In this document: in pieces, positions 25,854 through 33,989 of the stretch
How positions within the stretch are numbered: the first letter of the stretch is position 1
Layout: each line of letters begins with the position of its first letter
Assembly (NCBI RefSeq): GCF_026127265.1
Contig: NZ_WWFG01000001.1
Span: forward strand, 1,178,001-1,242,000
Length of the DNA: 64,000 bases
From: Nostoc sp. KVJ3
GTDB taxonomy: Bacteria > Cyanobacteriota > Cyanobacteriia > Cyanobacteriales > Nostocaceae
Reading direction: 5' to 3'
The notes under the pieces: generated by a model
Seen by the model: the letters and a program-made list of their open reading frames with translations, nothing else
The model's database searches: none
What the model was told of the DNA's origin: nothing
Translations under genes and position numbers: made by a program

Positions 25854-28850
25854 TTATTTAAAATGGTATTTTTTGAGCAACTCTTTAACTTGAGCGGACA
25901 CCAAAGGATGTGAATCTTTTTGTAACTGGGGTAAGATTTGCTGGAGAACGCGACGTGAAACCATATTGAGATATGCGATCGCAGCTTCTCTAACAAAGCC
26001 GGTTGGATGACGTAAACTCACTAAAATCTCAGAACTGGTAAGTCTGGTGCGAGTCACTTGGGCAAAATGAAAACAGCAAGCTAGACACCAGTCAGAAAGG
26101 AAGTTACCCAACATCAGCAATCTGTGGAGGCGATCGCTAACTATCATACTTTCATATTCTACGATCTTGGCTTCTACAAGATGTTGCAATTTTTCTGACT
26201 GCGGTCGGTTATCTAAAATATTCAGCAACAGAGACTTTGAAGACAAAGTTACGGTATGCTCTAGGATTTCTAACCCCCGCGCTAAGTTTACCACTGAGAG
26301 CGATCGCAGATTAAATGCTGCGGCTTGCATCTTTTCTGGTGAGTAAAGCAGTCTCAATAACAGTAGCAGCCGCTCTTTGACATCCAATTCCAATTCTAAA
26401 AGGGCGCGTTGCAATAACTCAGAGACAATAAAAATCCTCTCACTTGATTGATGATTTTCTTTTTCCTCTAATGTTTTTAAATCTATATATGCGGCGTAAA
26501 TTTCGCCTAAAAACTTTAATTCCTGCTCAATTAAATTTTCTACCCGACTTTCATAAAAGCGATCGACCAAACCTCTAATTCCTGGTTGCTTATGTATTTT
26601 TAGTAGACTGCGTAGTATGTGATCCCTCGTAGTCCCCCAAGATATTTCCAAGTTTTGCCATAAAGTTTCTAATGCCTCTTGAGTACCAATTTGAGCAATA
26701 GTCCGCCAAGCATACATCCGCACTACTTCTGGTTTGTAAATATTGGTAGCTAACCGCAACAGCATTTCTATGGATTCATTCTCTAGTCGTACTAGGGCTG
26801 ACATGGCTGTAGTCCGGGTTGATTTGTAATAAAGTGCTGCTATCAGTGCCGAATAGTACTCTTCTAAATGGGTTGCTGCAATCATTTCTAATACAGCACA
26901 GCGCACCCGTAACGACTCATCTTGTAATAAATTGGGGATGTGAATCCGCAATGCTTGCAAATAAACAGCTTCTCTGAGCGCTCTAACTCCATTTACCCGT
27001 TCCCGTTCTTGCTTATGAGTCAACATTCGGCGCATGGTTTTGGTAGCTGCTACCTTTTGGATGGGCGTTCCCTGACGTAAGACTAAAGCGGCGGCGGTGG
27101 CGCGAATGAGTGAGTTTTGCCGGGGGTTGAGGTATTCTTCTAGGATGCTTAAATTAGGATTTGGTTCAGCTAGCCAAACGTAGCGTAGCGCCAAGGCGAA
27201 AACTTCAGGGTTAGTATCTTGAGGTTGTTCTAACAAGGGACGGATGGCGGATAGATAAGCAGGATTTGCACCTGCTATTAGCATGACTTCCATGCTTTGG
27301 CGTTGCAAATCTGGGGTTAACTTGACTAACAGAGGCGCTAAAACTTCCGCGGCTCCTTGAATGTCAATTTGGGCTAAAAGTTCAATACAAGAGCGTTTGT
27401 CTGCCTCGCTACCTTTTTCTTCCAAAGCTTTAACTACGCCTTGCTTGAAGAATCGTAAGCCGACATTGGTTGCACTCAAGTGACCCCGTGCCACACTCAA
27501 GACTAACAGTTCAACGTAGCGCGATCGCAATTCCCAAACTACTTTTAAACAAGTGCCAGCGATGAGCATTGTTTCTGCTACTAACACCCACTTTTGCAGG
27601 GGTACGGGTACAAAGTACCCACAAAACAATATGGTTGCAAAAATTAATGCTCCTGTCAAACCTGTAGCGATCGCTTCGGCGGTTCCACCAGATAAAGTCT
27701 GCATCCGGCTGCGAATTGCCTCTGGAATCGGTTGGTACAGGATGGGGCCGCTACTCATCACAAAGGTGTAGCGCAGAAGTTCGTCGCAAAATTTGACCAT
27801 TATCAAACCCCAAAAAAAGCTTTGGGATTGGATGGCTGGTATTAAATGCAAAACTACCAGTATTCCTGGTAAGGCAAAGCCTACAGTGATTGGTAAAAGT
27901 GTGGCTGTGAAAAATACCCCCATCCGTTCAATCAGTCGGCTGGAAATAAACCACTGCAATAACAACTCACATAGTCCCAACATTCCACCAAAAAGACCCA
28001 AAAAACTGGCAAGTTCTCGGTCGCCTAAATTGGATTGGAGTTCGCGCAGATATTGAAAATCTATTAACAACCCAATGACTTGTAATAGACCGACAAAGGC
28101 AAATAATTTCCAAACATAGCGCTTCAGGGGACTTTTAATGAAACGCTCTCGTGAAGCTTGTTCTTCAGGAATTAGTCTTTGTGGGGTTTCAGGAAAAGCT
28201 GCTCGATAGCGATTAGTTAAATAAAATAAAATCCCCGATCCTAATAAAATCACTATACAGGCGATAAAGATGATCTTATTTAGGGTGGTGTATTGTACTA
28301 GCCAAGGCAAACTAAAACCACTAATTACATCTGCTACCAAAAGACCACTACTCACTAGTGGGTAAGTGCGCTTAATCTCCCGAATATTAAATATTTGGTT
28401 AGCGACGATGGAGGTGTTGAGGTCATTGACCACATAAAGGGCATCTACCCATAACCGGAGCAGAAAGGCCGAAATAACTGCCAGGTAGGAAATATGCGAT
28501 CCCCAACGTAATATAACTAATAAAAGTAATGGCATCAACATACAAGGTGCGATCGCCACAATCACCCGACGTAAGGGAAAAATCTTTTGCAGCCAAGAGT
28601 ATAAAAAAACCAGTCCTGCACTCATTGCGGCACTGGCAATATACATCCACGGCAATAGATGAGTCCCATATTCATCCAAAAACAGCGCTACCGTACTGTC
28701 CTCTGCCCATCGTAATCCTACACATACAGTTGTGTAAAAAAGAAACATTATCTGGGTTCGTTCACTCTCCTCTGGCCGGAGATTAACCCACTGTAGTAGT
28801 CGTGGTAGAGCAACTTTATTTACAGCCAACCAGTGATTTTTCAGTTCCAT
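25854..28850 (-). CDS. MFS/NTT-like membrane transporter fused to HEAT repeats
   Basis: 998 residues. The first ~440 have about 12 membrane segments in the layout of MFS or ATP/ADP-translocase-like (Npt1/NTT) carriers, opening NLRPEESERTQIMFLFYTTV. The remaining ~550 are alpha-helical HEAT-like repeats (for example AAALVLRQGTPIQKVAATK, SLRVRCAVLEMIAATHLEE, GFVREAAIAYLNMVSRRV). HEAT repeats mediate protein contacts and in cyanobacteria often relate to phycobilin lyases or scaffolds. Fusion to a transporter body suggests a membrane scaffold or regulated carrier. The substrate is unknown. I cannot tell NTT from a general MFS by eye. Confidence 0.78.
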   Translation of the reverse strand: MELKNHWLAVNKVALPRLLQWVNLRPEESERTQIMFLFYTTVCVGLRWAEDSTVALFLDEYGTHLLPWMYIASAAMSAGLVFLYSWLQKIFPLRRVIVAIAPCMLMPLLLLVILRWGSHISYLAVISAFLLRLWVDALYVVNDLNTSIVANQIFNIREIKRTYPLVSSGLLVADVISGFSLPWLVQYTTLNKIIFIACIVILLGSGILFYLTNRYRAAFPETPQRLIPEEQASRERFIKSPLKRYVWKLFAFVGLLQVIGLLIDFQYLRELQSNLGDRELASFLGLFGGMLGLCELLLQWFISSRLIERMGVFFTATLLPITVGFALPGILVVLHLIPAIQSQSFFWGLIMVKFCDELLRYTFVMSSGPILYQPIPEAIRSRMQTLSGGTAEAIATGLTGALIFATILFCGYFVPVPLQKWVLVAETMLIAGTCLKVVWELRSRYVELLVLSVARGHLSATNVGLRFFKQGVVKALEEKGSEADKRSCIELLAQIDIQGAAEVLAPLLVKLTPDLQRQSMEVMLIAGANPAYLSAIRPLLEQPQDTNPEVFALALRYVWLAEPNPNLSILEEYLNPRQNSLIRATAAALVLRQGTPIQKVAATKTMRRMLTHKQERERVNGVRALREAVYLQALRIHIPNLLQDESLRVRCAVLEMIAATHLEEYYSALIAALYYKSTRTTAMSALVRLENESIEMLLRLATNIYKPEVVRMYAWRTIAQIGTQEALETLWQNLEISWGTTRDHILRSLLKIHKQPGIRGLVDRFYESRVENLIEQELKFLGEIYAAYIDLKTLEEKENHQSSERIFIVSELLQRALLELELDVKERLLLLLRLLYSPEKMQAAAFNLRSLSVVNLARGLEILEHTVTLSSKSLLLNILDNRPQSEKLQHLVEAKIVEYESMIVSDRLHRLLMLGNFLSDWCLACCFHFAQVTRTRLTSSEILVSLRHPTGFVREAAIAYLNMVSRRVLQQILPQLQKDSHPLVSAQVKELLKKYHFK

Positions 28851-28933
28851 GCAGTTTTATTTTCTGGTAGTATCACCGCGTAATAGTAGGGTCAGGTTAG
28901 AGAGATGAAGGATTTTTCCTTATCCCCCTATCC

Positions 28934-29090
28934 CAATACGGTTCAGTTAAGGCTAAACTCTCAGTAAAAGTCAGTTTTTTTAACGAACCGCCAAGAACGC
29001 CAAGGACGCAAAAAGAAGAAAGAAATGCTTAACTGAAGCCCCCTATCCTCCTTGTCCCCCGTGTCCTCCTTGTCCCCCGTGTCCCCGATT
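28934..29090. repeat. Composite repeat region between MFS-HEAT and infC
   Basis: CAATACGGTTCAGTTAAGG at 28934 opens an element related to the family-B repeats at 33401 and 47482. CTTAACTGAA near 29028-29037 forms the opposing end. The interior has the GAACCGCCAAGAACGCCAAG repeat common in cyanobacteria. Two copies of TCCTCCTTGTCCCCCGTG follow at about 29046-29082. The 28851-29280 gap holds no gene. Confidence 0.5.
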
Positions 29091-29218
29091 CCCTCATCTC
29101 CTGGAAATAGCAAAAATCCTGAGTAACTGAGTATTATGTTTCCCACTCAGCCTTCAGGACTATCGATTTTAGATAAATTTAAATGACCTCAAAGTTTGAG
29201 TGCATCTTGCATCCAAAC

Positions 29219-29252
29219 GAAAAAACCCCTGACTTCTAGCCAAGGGTTTTTC
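29219..29252 (-). terminator. Intrinsic terminator of infC
   Basis: GAAAAACCCcTG and CCAAGGGTTTTTC form an A/T-flanked hairpin 28 bases after the infC stop. On the minus strand the right arm is read first and the A-rich left end becomes the T-run. Confidence 0.75.
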
Positions 29253-29280
29253 AAACATGGTCTATTAAACAGTTAGAGGA

Positions 29281-29814
29281 TTATTTTTTAGGTGAGATGA
29301 GCATCATCATGTTTCGCCCTTCTTTTTTAGGTGCTTGTTGAAGCTCGCCAAATGGCTCCAAATCCGTTGCCATTCGCTTGAGCAAATCTTCTGCTAGGTC
29401 GCTGTGTTGAATTTCTCGACCCCGGAACATGACAGTCGCCTTGACTTTATCACCATCTTTCAAAAAGCGCTCTGCTTGCTTAACACGCACATTGTAGTCG
29501 TGTTCTTCTATTTTGTAGCGCATCTTAACTTCTTTGACATCAGCCGTATGCTGCTTTTTCCGGGCTTCCCGCGCCTTTTTCTCCTGCTCAAACTTATATT
29601 TCCCGTAGTCCATAATTCGACAAACTGGCGGGTCAGCTTTGTCACTTATAAGCACCAAATCTAACTCTTTTTCTTCTGCTAGCTGTTGTGCTTCGTGTGG
29701 GGGCATAATTCCCAGTTGGGCACCGTCAGTATCAATGACCCGAATTTTCGGGAAGCGAATTCGTTCGTTAATTTGGGGCAGATCGCGAGTTCTTTTCTTC
29801 TCAATCACAGGCAT
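29281..29814 (-). CDS. infC: Translation initiation factor IF-3
   Basis: 177 residues, standard for IF-3, which binds the 30S subunit, keeps subunits apart and checks the start codon. The N-domain begins with INERIRFPKIRVIDTDGAQL, the Lys-rich linker is YKFEQEKKAREARKKQ, and the C-domain has MRYKIEEHDYNVRVKQAERFL and VMFRGREIQHSDLAEDLL. The start used here is an ATG, not the AUU found in E. coli. No rpmI or rplT follows, so the usual ribosomal operon is not present. Confidence 0.96.
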   Translation of the reverse strand: MPVIEKKRTRDLPQINERIRFPKIRVIDTDGAQLGIMPPHEAQQLAEEKELDLVLISDKADPPVCRIMDYGKYKFEQEKKAREARKKQHTADVKEVKMRYKIEEHDYNVRVKQAERFLKDGDKVKATVMFRGREIQHSDLAEDLLKRMATDLEPFGELQQAPKKEGRNMMMLISPKK

Positions 29815-30274
29815 TATGATTAGTGGGAGCTCTTAATGAAGGATTTGGTGTGGTCTTGATTGTTATGCCTCAGAGGGCAATATACGGAAATAACTCAGGA
29901 CTGAAAACATAGTCTACAGCTCTAGAATAGCTAATCCATAAAAGAGTTGCGTCCTTAGTATTTGTCATTCTACTAACTTCGAGAGAATTTCTCTGCAATA
30001 GTTAATCTAAATTACACAACCTAGACTCATATTAAATATTATTACAATTATTTAGCAATACTTTTGGCGATCGCACTCAGGCACATCATCTTTACCAGAA
30101 TGTCAAGCTCAAAGATGCAAGAGCCTAGCAAAATCAATGTAAGTATTATCTTATACCAATTTTATATGAACCTGTATATATATAGACGATAATTTATCAT
30201 GGGTTATTAAAAGTTTTGAAATCTGGTAAAGTTTCAGTGGCGCTGAACCCTAATTTCAAAAAAAGGAGAAAAAT
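29815..30274. other. Intergenic region between infC and the secreted-protein gene
   Basis: 460 bases between divergent genes, so both promoters must lie here. There is one HIP1-like site near 30068. A strong ribosome-binding site (AAAGGAG) is seen 7 bases before the ATG at 30275. No RNA gene or ORF was recognised. It is AT-rich, with TATATATATAG near 30175 as a possible promoter element. Confidence 0.4.
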
Positions 30275-30898
30275 ATGCAATTTTTCAAGATTGTCCTTGT
30301 TGCTCTCGTATTAATAGTGAACCTAGTAATTGCTCAACCATCTTGGGCTGGCAAGGATTTTACTAAGGGGGCTGACTATGCTGAAGTAACTCAGGCGCTC
30401 AATCAACTTCTAACTGTAAAGGATACACCAGAGCAAGCTGGTTATACACCTGAGCAATTCCAGCAGCGACTGGCACAATTGCAGTCTCAAAAAAATGTCA
30501 TAGAAACAGCTACAAAGCGGGCACAATGCCGCAATGAAACAGGAAAAACCTTGGCTGTTTATGCCAATAAACCAAAAAAATCTCCAACCCAACTTTACTT
30601 CCTGGGCGCAGGAACAATCAGTGATGATGATTGGGATTGCGATGGCATTTACCTACCCGCAGGTTCTCAAGTGGTTCTAGGCCCCAACACTCAACCACAA
30701 GAACTGACTGAACCAATTGCCGTTAAGTTTGTCGATGGTACACAATCTATTGCTAGAAGCAATCCAGCTACTGGTGTAATTGAATTAAATGTTGAACCTG
30801 CCAAAGTATTCAAGGCGGGTGAGAGTAGCTGGTTGCTCCCAACTTTCTCCCAAGCAGATATCGATACACAAATTCCCACCCCACAACTTATTGACTAA
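30275..30898 (+). CDS. Secreted protein of unknown family
   Basis: 207 residues with a clear Sec signal peptide (MQFFKIVLVALVLIVNLVIA, cleavage near QPSWA-GKD). The mature part starts with a helical region (ADYAEVTQALNQLLTVKDT, then EQFQQRLAQLQSQKNVIET) and continues with a beta-rich section containing CRNETGKTLAVYANKPKK and WDCDGIYLPAGSQV, with two Cys that could pair. It should be periplasmic or in the thylakoid lumen. The RBS AAAGGAG is strong. It is followed on the same strand by the PAP/fibrillin gene, 102 bases later. I do not recognise the family. Confidence 0.75.
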   Translation: MQFFKIVLVALVLIVNLVIAQPSWAGKDFTKGADYAEVTQALNQLLTVKDTPEQAGYTPEQFQQRLAQLQSQKNVIETATKRAQCRNETGKTLAVYANKPKKSPTQLYFLGAGTISDDDWDCDGIYLPAGSQVVLGPNTQPQELTEPIAVKFVDGTQSIARSNPATGVIELNVEPAKVFKAGESSWLLPTFSQADIDTQIPTPQLID

Positions 30899-31000
30899 TC
30901 TCATTTAGATAATTCTAAGTCCCCCCTTTGGGGGATCTAAAAGTATTTGATATGTCACTAGCAACTTTTAAAACATTCTCCAAAACCAAATATTCAACCA

Positions 31001-31654
31001 TTGAACAATCAACTTTTAATTAAAGAAAAATTACAATCCAAGCTTGAGAAGATTCAAGCTAAGGGCGATGGCTCTCCCGTTACCGACTTGACACTAGACA
31101 AAACCTTAGTCGAGGAAATTGAACAATTGACGACGGAGCTAGAGAGCGTCAATCCTAATCTTAACCCTCTGATAAACGCGACTTATTTACTAGAGGGAGC
31201 TTGGCAATTACAATACTCCACTGCTAGAGAAATCCGCTCTTTAGTTTCTCTGCCATTGGGATTGAAGCTGGGTGAAGTTTATCAAGTGATTGATGTTGCA
31301 AATAAATTGTTTTTTAATCTAGCTAAGGTTAAACATTTTCTGGGTTTAGTATCTGGATATGTTAAAGTGACAGCTAGCTTTGAGCCAGCCAAAGAAGATT
31401 TAGAACCTCTGACGAACAAACGCCTCAACGTTTATTTTGACAAACGCTACCTATCGATTGAGAAGATTGTTGGCATTAATACCCCCCAACTCAACCCATT
31501 TAAGATTGTCCCAGCTAATAATCCTACTAGTAGAACTGCCACACTAGATATTACTTACTTAGATGAAACCTTAAGAATTGGGCGTGGAGGAGATGGGAGT
31601 TTATTCATTCTTAGTAAATCATTAGATTTACCTGAATTTACCTCATCAATGTGA
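31001..31654 (+). CDS. PAP/fibrillin (plastid lipid-associated) family protein
   Basis: 217 residues from a TTG start at 31001. The frame is open only back to a TAG at 30959 and has no ATG, so TTG is the only reasonable start unless the true one is internal. Family features are the N-terminal helix (KEKLQSKLEKIQAKGDGSP), the lipocalin-like strand LLEGAWQLQYSTAREIRSL, the middle AKVKHFLGLVSGYVKVTASFEP, and the C-terminal TATLDITYLDETLRIGRGGDGSLFIL signature. The proteins associate with lipid droplets and thylakoid membranes under light stress. It overlaps the next gene by 4 bases, suggesting translational coupling. Confidence 0.88.
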   Translation: MNNQLLIKEKLQSKLEKIQAKGDGSPVTDLTLDKTLVEEIEQLTTELESVNPNLNPLINATYLLEGAWQLQYSTAREIRSLVSLPLGLKLGEVYQVIDVANKLFFNLAKVKHFLGLVSGYVKVTASFEPAKEDLEPLTNKRLNVYFDKRYLSIEKIVGINTPQLNPFKIVPANNPTSRTATLDITYLDETLRIGRGGDGSLFILSKSLDLPEFTSSM

Positions 31655-32175
31655 AATTGTTCTCGCCAATGAATGAATATGCTTCTCTCAATAACGCATC
31701 TTTTCACCAAGGTAAAAGTAAGTTCTGCGATGGTAGAACTGAAAACATTAAATTTAAAGGTAGGTTATGGGATAGACAAGTTTTAATTGTTATGGATGAA
31801 GATATTTTAAACTTATCAATTCAACCAGGAGACTTGCGAGAAAATATTGTGGTTACAGGTATAGGATTTGATAATTTTATTCCTGGCTCTCTGCTAACTT
31901 TTGAAAGTGGTGCGGCAATTCGTCTAACTTTTCACTGCGAACCATGCAAGCGAATAGCCCACTTAGTCGAATCATTAAAGAGCATCCAAGGTAAGAGAGG
32001 AATTTTAGGCGTAGTGGACTTTTCAAACATCCTCTTAGACTATAAAGGGTATTTGATAAATTGTGTTAAGCAACAACAAAATAAGTTAGAAACGGAAGGA
32101 GTAAAAGTTTTATCTGAGGCAGATTTATTTAAAAATTTAATCAAAAACTTTATAGATATTAAAGATTATTTATGA
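31651..32175 (+). CDS. MOSC-like domain protein
   Basis: 174 residues from a GTG that overlaps the PAP/fibrillin stop (ATGTGA); an internal ATG at 31669 is the alternative. The core IQPGDLRENIVVTGIGFDNF, PGSLLTFESGAAIRLTFHCE and the Cys in EPCKRI fit the MOSC fold, a beta-barrel that carries sulfur from molybdenum-cofactor sulfurases. The protein is shorter than YiiM-type MOSC proteins and the function is not assigned. Bases 32018-32039 are identical over 22 nt to the right terminal repeat of the MITE at 40145-40352, inside the codons for DFSNILL. Confidence 0.6.
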   Translation: MKLFSPMNEYASLNNASFHQGKSKFCDGRTENIKFKGRLWDRQVLIVMDEDILNLSIQPGDLRENIVVTGIGFDNFIPGSLLTFESGAAIRLTFHCEPCKRIAHLVESLKSIQGKRGILGVVDFSNILLDYKGYLINCVKQQQNKLETEGVKVLSEADLFKNLIKNFIDIKDYL

Positions 32176-32230
32176 GAAGATAGTACTCTCTATTTAGAAT
32201 AGATATTAAATTAAATGGACAAAATAATCT

Positions 32231-32971
32231 CTAACTTTTGATTTGTTTAGATGTAGCTTCCATAAAATCGAGAAAAACTTTTATCAGCTTATGGATTCCC
32301 TCACTACCTCCTGCAATTAAACCTCCCGTCAGCAATGCATCTAAACAACGGAAAACAACCACTTGGATTGGATTATCTAAATCAATAACTACCAGTGGCT
32401 CGATTGAGCGAATACCGATTGCGCTCATTAAAAGACCGAATAAAAGGGATGTCCATAGAGCAATTATTCGTGTATCAGATTTATAGGCTGTTCTTTGACG
32501 CTCTTTTTCATTTAAGTCATCCATTTGGGGCTTGAATATTTTTAATGATTGTTGTTGATTTTGGGTAAAATTTTGGATAATTTGCTGTTCTAAACTCATT
32601 CCTTCTGGCGGTAATCCACTGACTTGATTTGATTCTAAAGAAGGGAATTGTTTCTGTTGGGCTTCCATCAGTCTCATCTTATCGGAAATTAGATCCTTTT
32701 CTTGCTGAATACTAATATCTAATTGTTCGATGAATGGCCCACGCCAAGTAGTTATAAAAACTTCTAAAGAACGCTCTAGCAACAGAGAAATAAATAATAG
32801 CAATGTGAGTATCTGGATAATATCATTAGCTCCAAATGGTTTTAAAACAAATGGTTTAGATGATAACCAAGTTGACAAAGTTACTACTAAAAAGCTAATA
32901 ATAATTAACACAATAAATAGAGGAGATTCTGGAGAAAGCTTTTGCAACGTATCTAGACTCCTGTTTCGCAT
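32231..32971 (-). CDS. Membrane protein with central coiled region, unknown
   Basis: I placed the start at ATG 32971 (MRNRSLDTLQKLSPESP). The frame extends to 33142, but that stretch contains a dispersed repeat (GGAGCGATGTCTACAACG) and lacks protein-like features. The 246 residues include two N-terminal membrane segments (FIVLIIISFLVVTLSTWL, IIQILTLLLFISLLLERSLEV), a long soluble Gln/Glu-rich coiled stretch, and two C-terminal ones (IIALWTSLLFGLLMSAIGI and CLDALLTGGLIAGGSEGIH). The architecture suggests both ends on the same side of the membrane. No family recognised. Confidence 0.65.
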   Translation of the reverse strand: MRNRSLDTLQKLSPESPLFIVLIIISFLVVTLSTWLSSKPFVLKPFGANDIIQILTLLLFISLLLERSLEVFITTWRGPFIEQLDISIQQEKDLISDKMRLMEAQQKQFPSLESNQVSGLPPEGMSLEQQIIQNFTQNQQQSLKIFKPQMDDLNEKERQRTAYKSDTRIIALWTSLLFGLLMSAIGIRSIEPLVVIDLDNPIQVVVFRCLDALLTGGLIAGGSEGIHKLIKVFLDFMEATSKQIKS

Positions 32972-33253
32972 CACAATATCTAACACAGCTTGGAGGTGAG
33001 AATTACACCTGCTGAGTAACTTAACAACGTTAATTTGATGGAACAGTAAATTTTTCCCCGTAGAATGGGCCATGCCAAAGTAGGAGCGATGTCTACAACG
33101 TGCTGTAGCCAGTAATCTGATGGTTCGTGACACTAGAGCCATAAAGTAGTGTCGAACTGCGCGGAACTACTTTCGATGGAGCGATCGCACTTTTCTCAGA
33201 GAAATATTAAAAGGTATATTGGGAAAAGGGCGCTAAAGCAAGCACCAACTGAA

Positions 33254-33276
33254 AACCCCTCCAAGCTTGGAAGGGT
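33254..33276. terminator. Small hairpin in intergenic DNA
   Basis: AACCCCTCCAAGC followed by TTGGAAGGGTT can fold into an 11-bp stem with one mismatch. It lies over 100 bases upstream of the MITE cluster and is not close to any stop codon, so a terminator role is only possible. The gap 33143-33400 holds no gene. Confidence 0.3.
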
Positions 33277-33400
33277 TAAAGTAATTAATTTTTTGCGCTG
33301 GTGATTAGGGAGAGACAGAAGCTTTTCCTCCTTAATGAGCTAGAGATACTGCAACATCAAAGGGTTTGGGTGGGGTAGCTGATATTTGTAGAATAAGTGG

Positions 33401-33656
33401 CAATACGGTTCAGATAAGTACTTGTACAGAATTAATTACACAATGTCATTGCGAATGAAGCAAAGCGTAATGAAGCAATTCGCTTGCGGTTGGGATTGTA
33501 ACTCTTAGAGATGCTGTTCGCGAACGCTTTGCTCGCAATGACTGTAAATATTTTTGTCCAACTACTTAAGCCCAAAACCCTGATGTAGAGACGCGATTTA
33601 TTGCGTCTTCAAAGACCGATTATTTACACCAATAACCCTTAACCCAAGCGTATTGG
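33401..33656. mobile_element. Family-B MITE, interrupted by a family-A MITE
   Basis: The outer element starts CAATACGGTTCAGATA at 33401 and ends CAAGCGTATTGG at 33656. Uninterrupted relatives lie at 47482-47583 and, inverted, at 44839-44939. After the first 16 bases the sequence is split by a 154-bp TA-bounded element; it resumes at AGCCCAAAACCC exactly as in the 47482 copy. The arms carry CAATAC/GTATTG ends and an interior GTAGAGACGCGATTTATTG hairpin. Confidence 0.8.
33415..33568. mobile_element. 154-bp MITE, family A, copy 1 (nested)
   Basis: Nearly identical to 50579-50732 over the full 154 bp. The ends are imperfect inverted repeats of about 40 bp: TAAGTACTTGTACAGAA on the left and TAAGTAGTTGGACAAAA read inward from the right. 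The interior ATGTCATTGCGA/GTCATTGCGAGCGAAGC also pairs. Both copies are flanked by TA. Comparison with the empty site at 47482-47583 shows CAGATA/AGCCC joined, so a TA was duplicated on insertion. Confidence 0.85.
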
Positions 33657-33795
33657 AATAAGTAGGTAAATTGTTAGATTTGATCGCTATAGGTTCGCCA
33701 CTATTATTAATAGCTGTTTGAGCGCCACCAATTCCAGGCAGTAAAGCAATAGAAGCAACAATGAGTACAGAATCTATCAAGATGGAGAGTTTCAT
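33598..33795 (-). CDS. Small secreted protein, C-terminus formed by a MITE
   Basis: 65 residues from ATG 33795 (MKLSILIDSVLIVASIALLPGIGGAQTA), which looks like a signal peptide with cleavage near GGAQ. The mature part is short (INNSGEPIAIKSNNLPTYS). The last ~20 codons (LGLRVIGVNNRSLKTQ) are read from the family-B MITE, so the original stop was probably lost. There is no recognisable family. It may be a remnant of a longer gene or a genuine small exported peptide. Confidence 0.35.
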   Translation of the reverse strand: MKLSILIDSVLIVASIALLPGIGGAQTAINNSGEPIAIKSNNLPTYSNTLGLRVIGVNNRSLKTQ

Positions 33796-33989
33796 AAGAT
33801 TATCTTTAGTTAGAGTAAAGTGCAATTAGTATTCTTGAGTAATAGAATCTTATTTTTTATCCATCTCAACTTCCTGCACTCAGATCGCCCGATTGGTTGA
33901 TTTATTCCTCATCCATTCGGGTGAGCTAATCGATTGCAAGAACTGAAAAATTGAACCTAACAAAGGCAAAGTTATATAGGAACAACTCA

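Noticed and set aside
32972..33142. 57-residue N-terminal extension of the membrane protein at 32231
   Set aside because: It includes a dispersed repeat and has no membrane-protein character; the ATG at 32971 directly precedes the first helix region.
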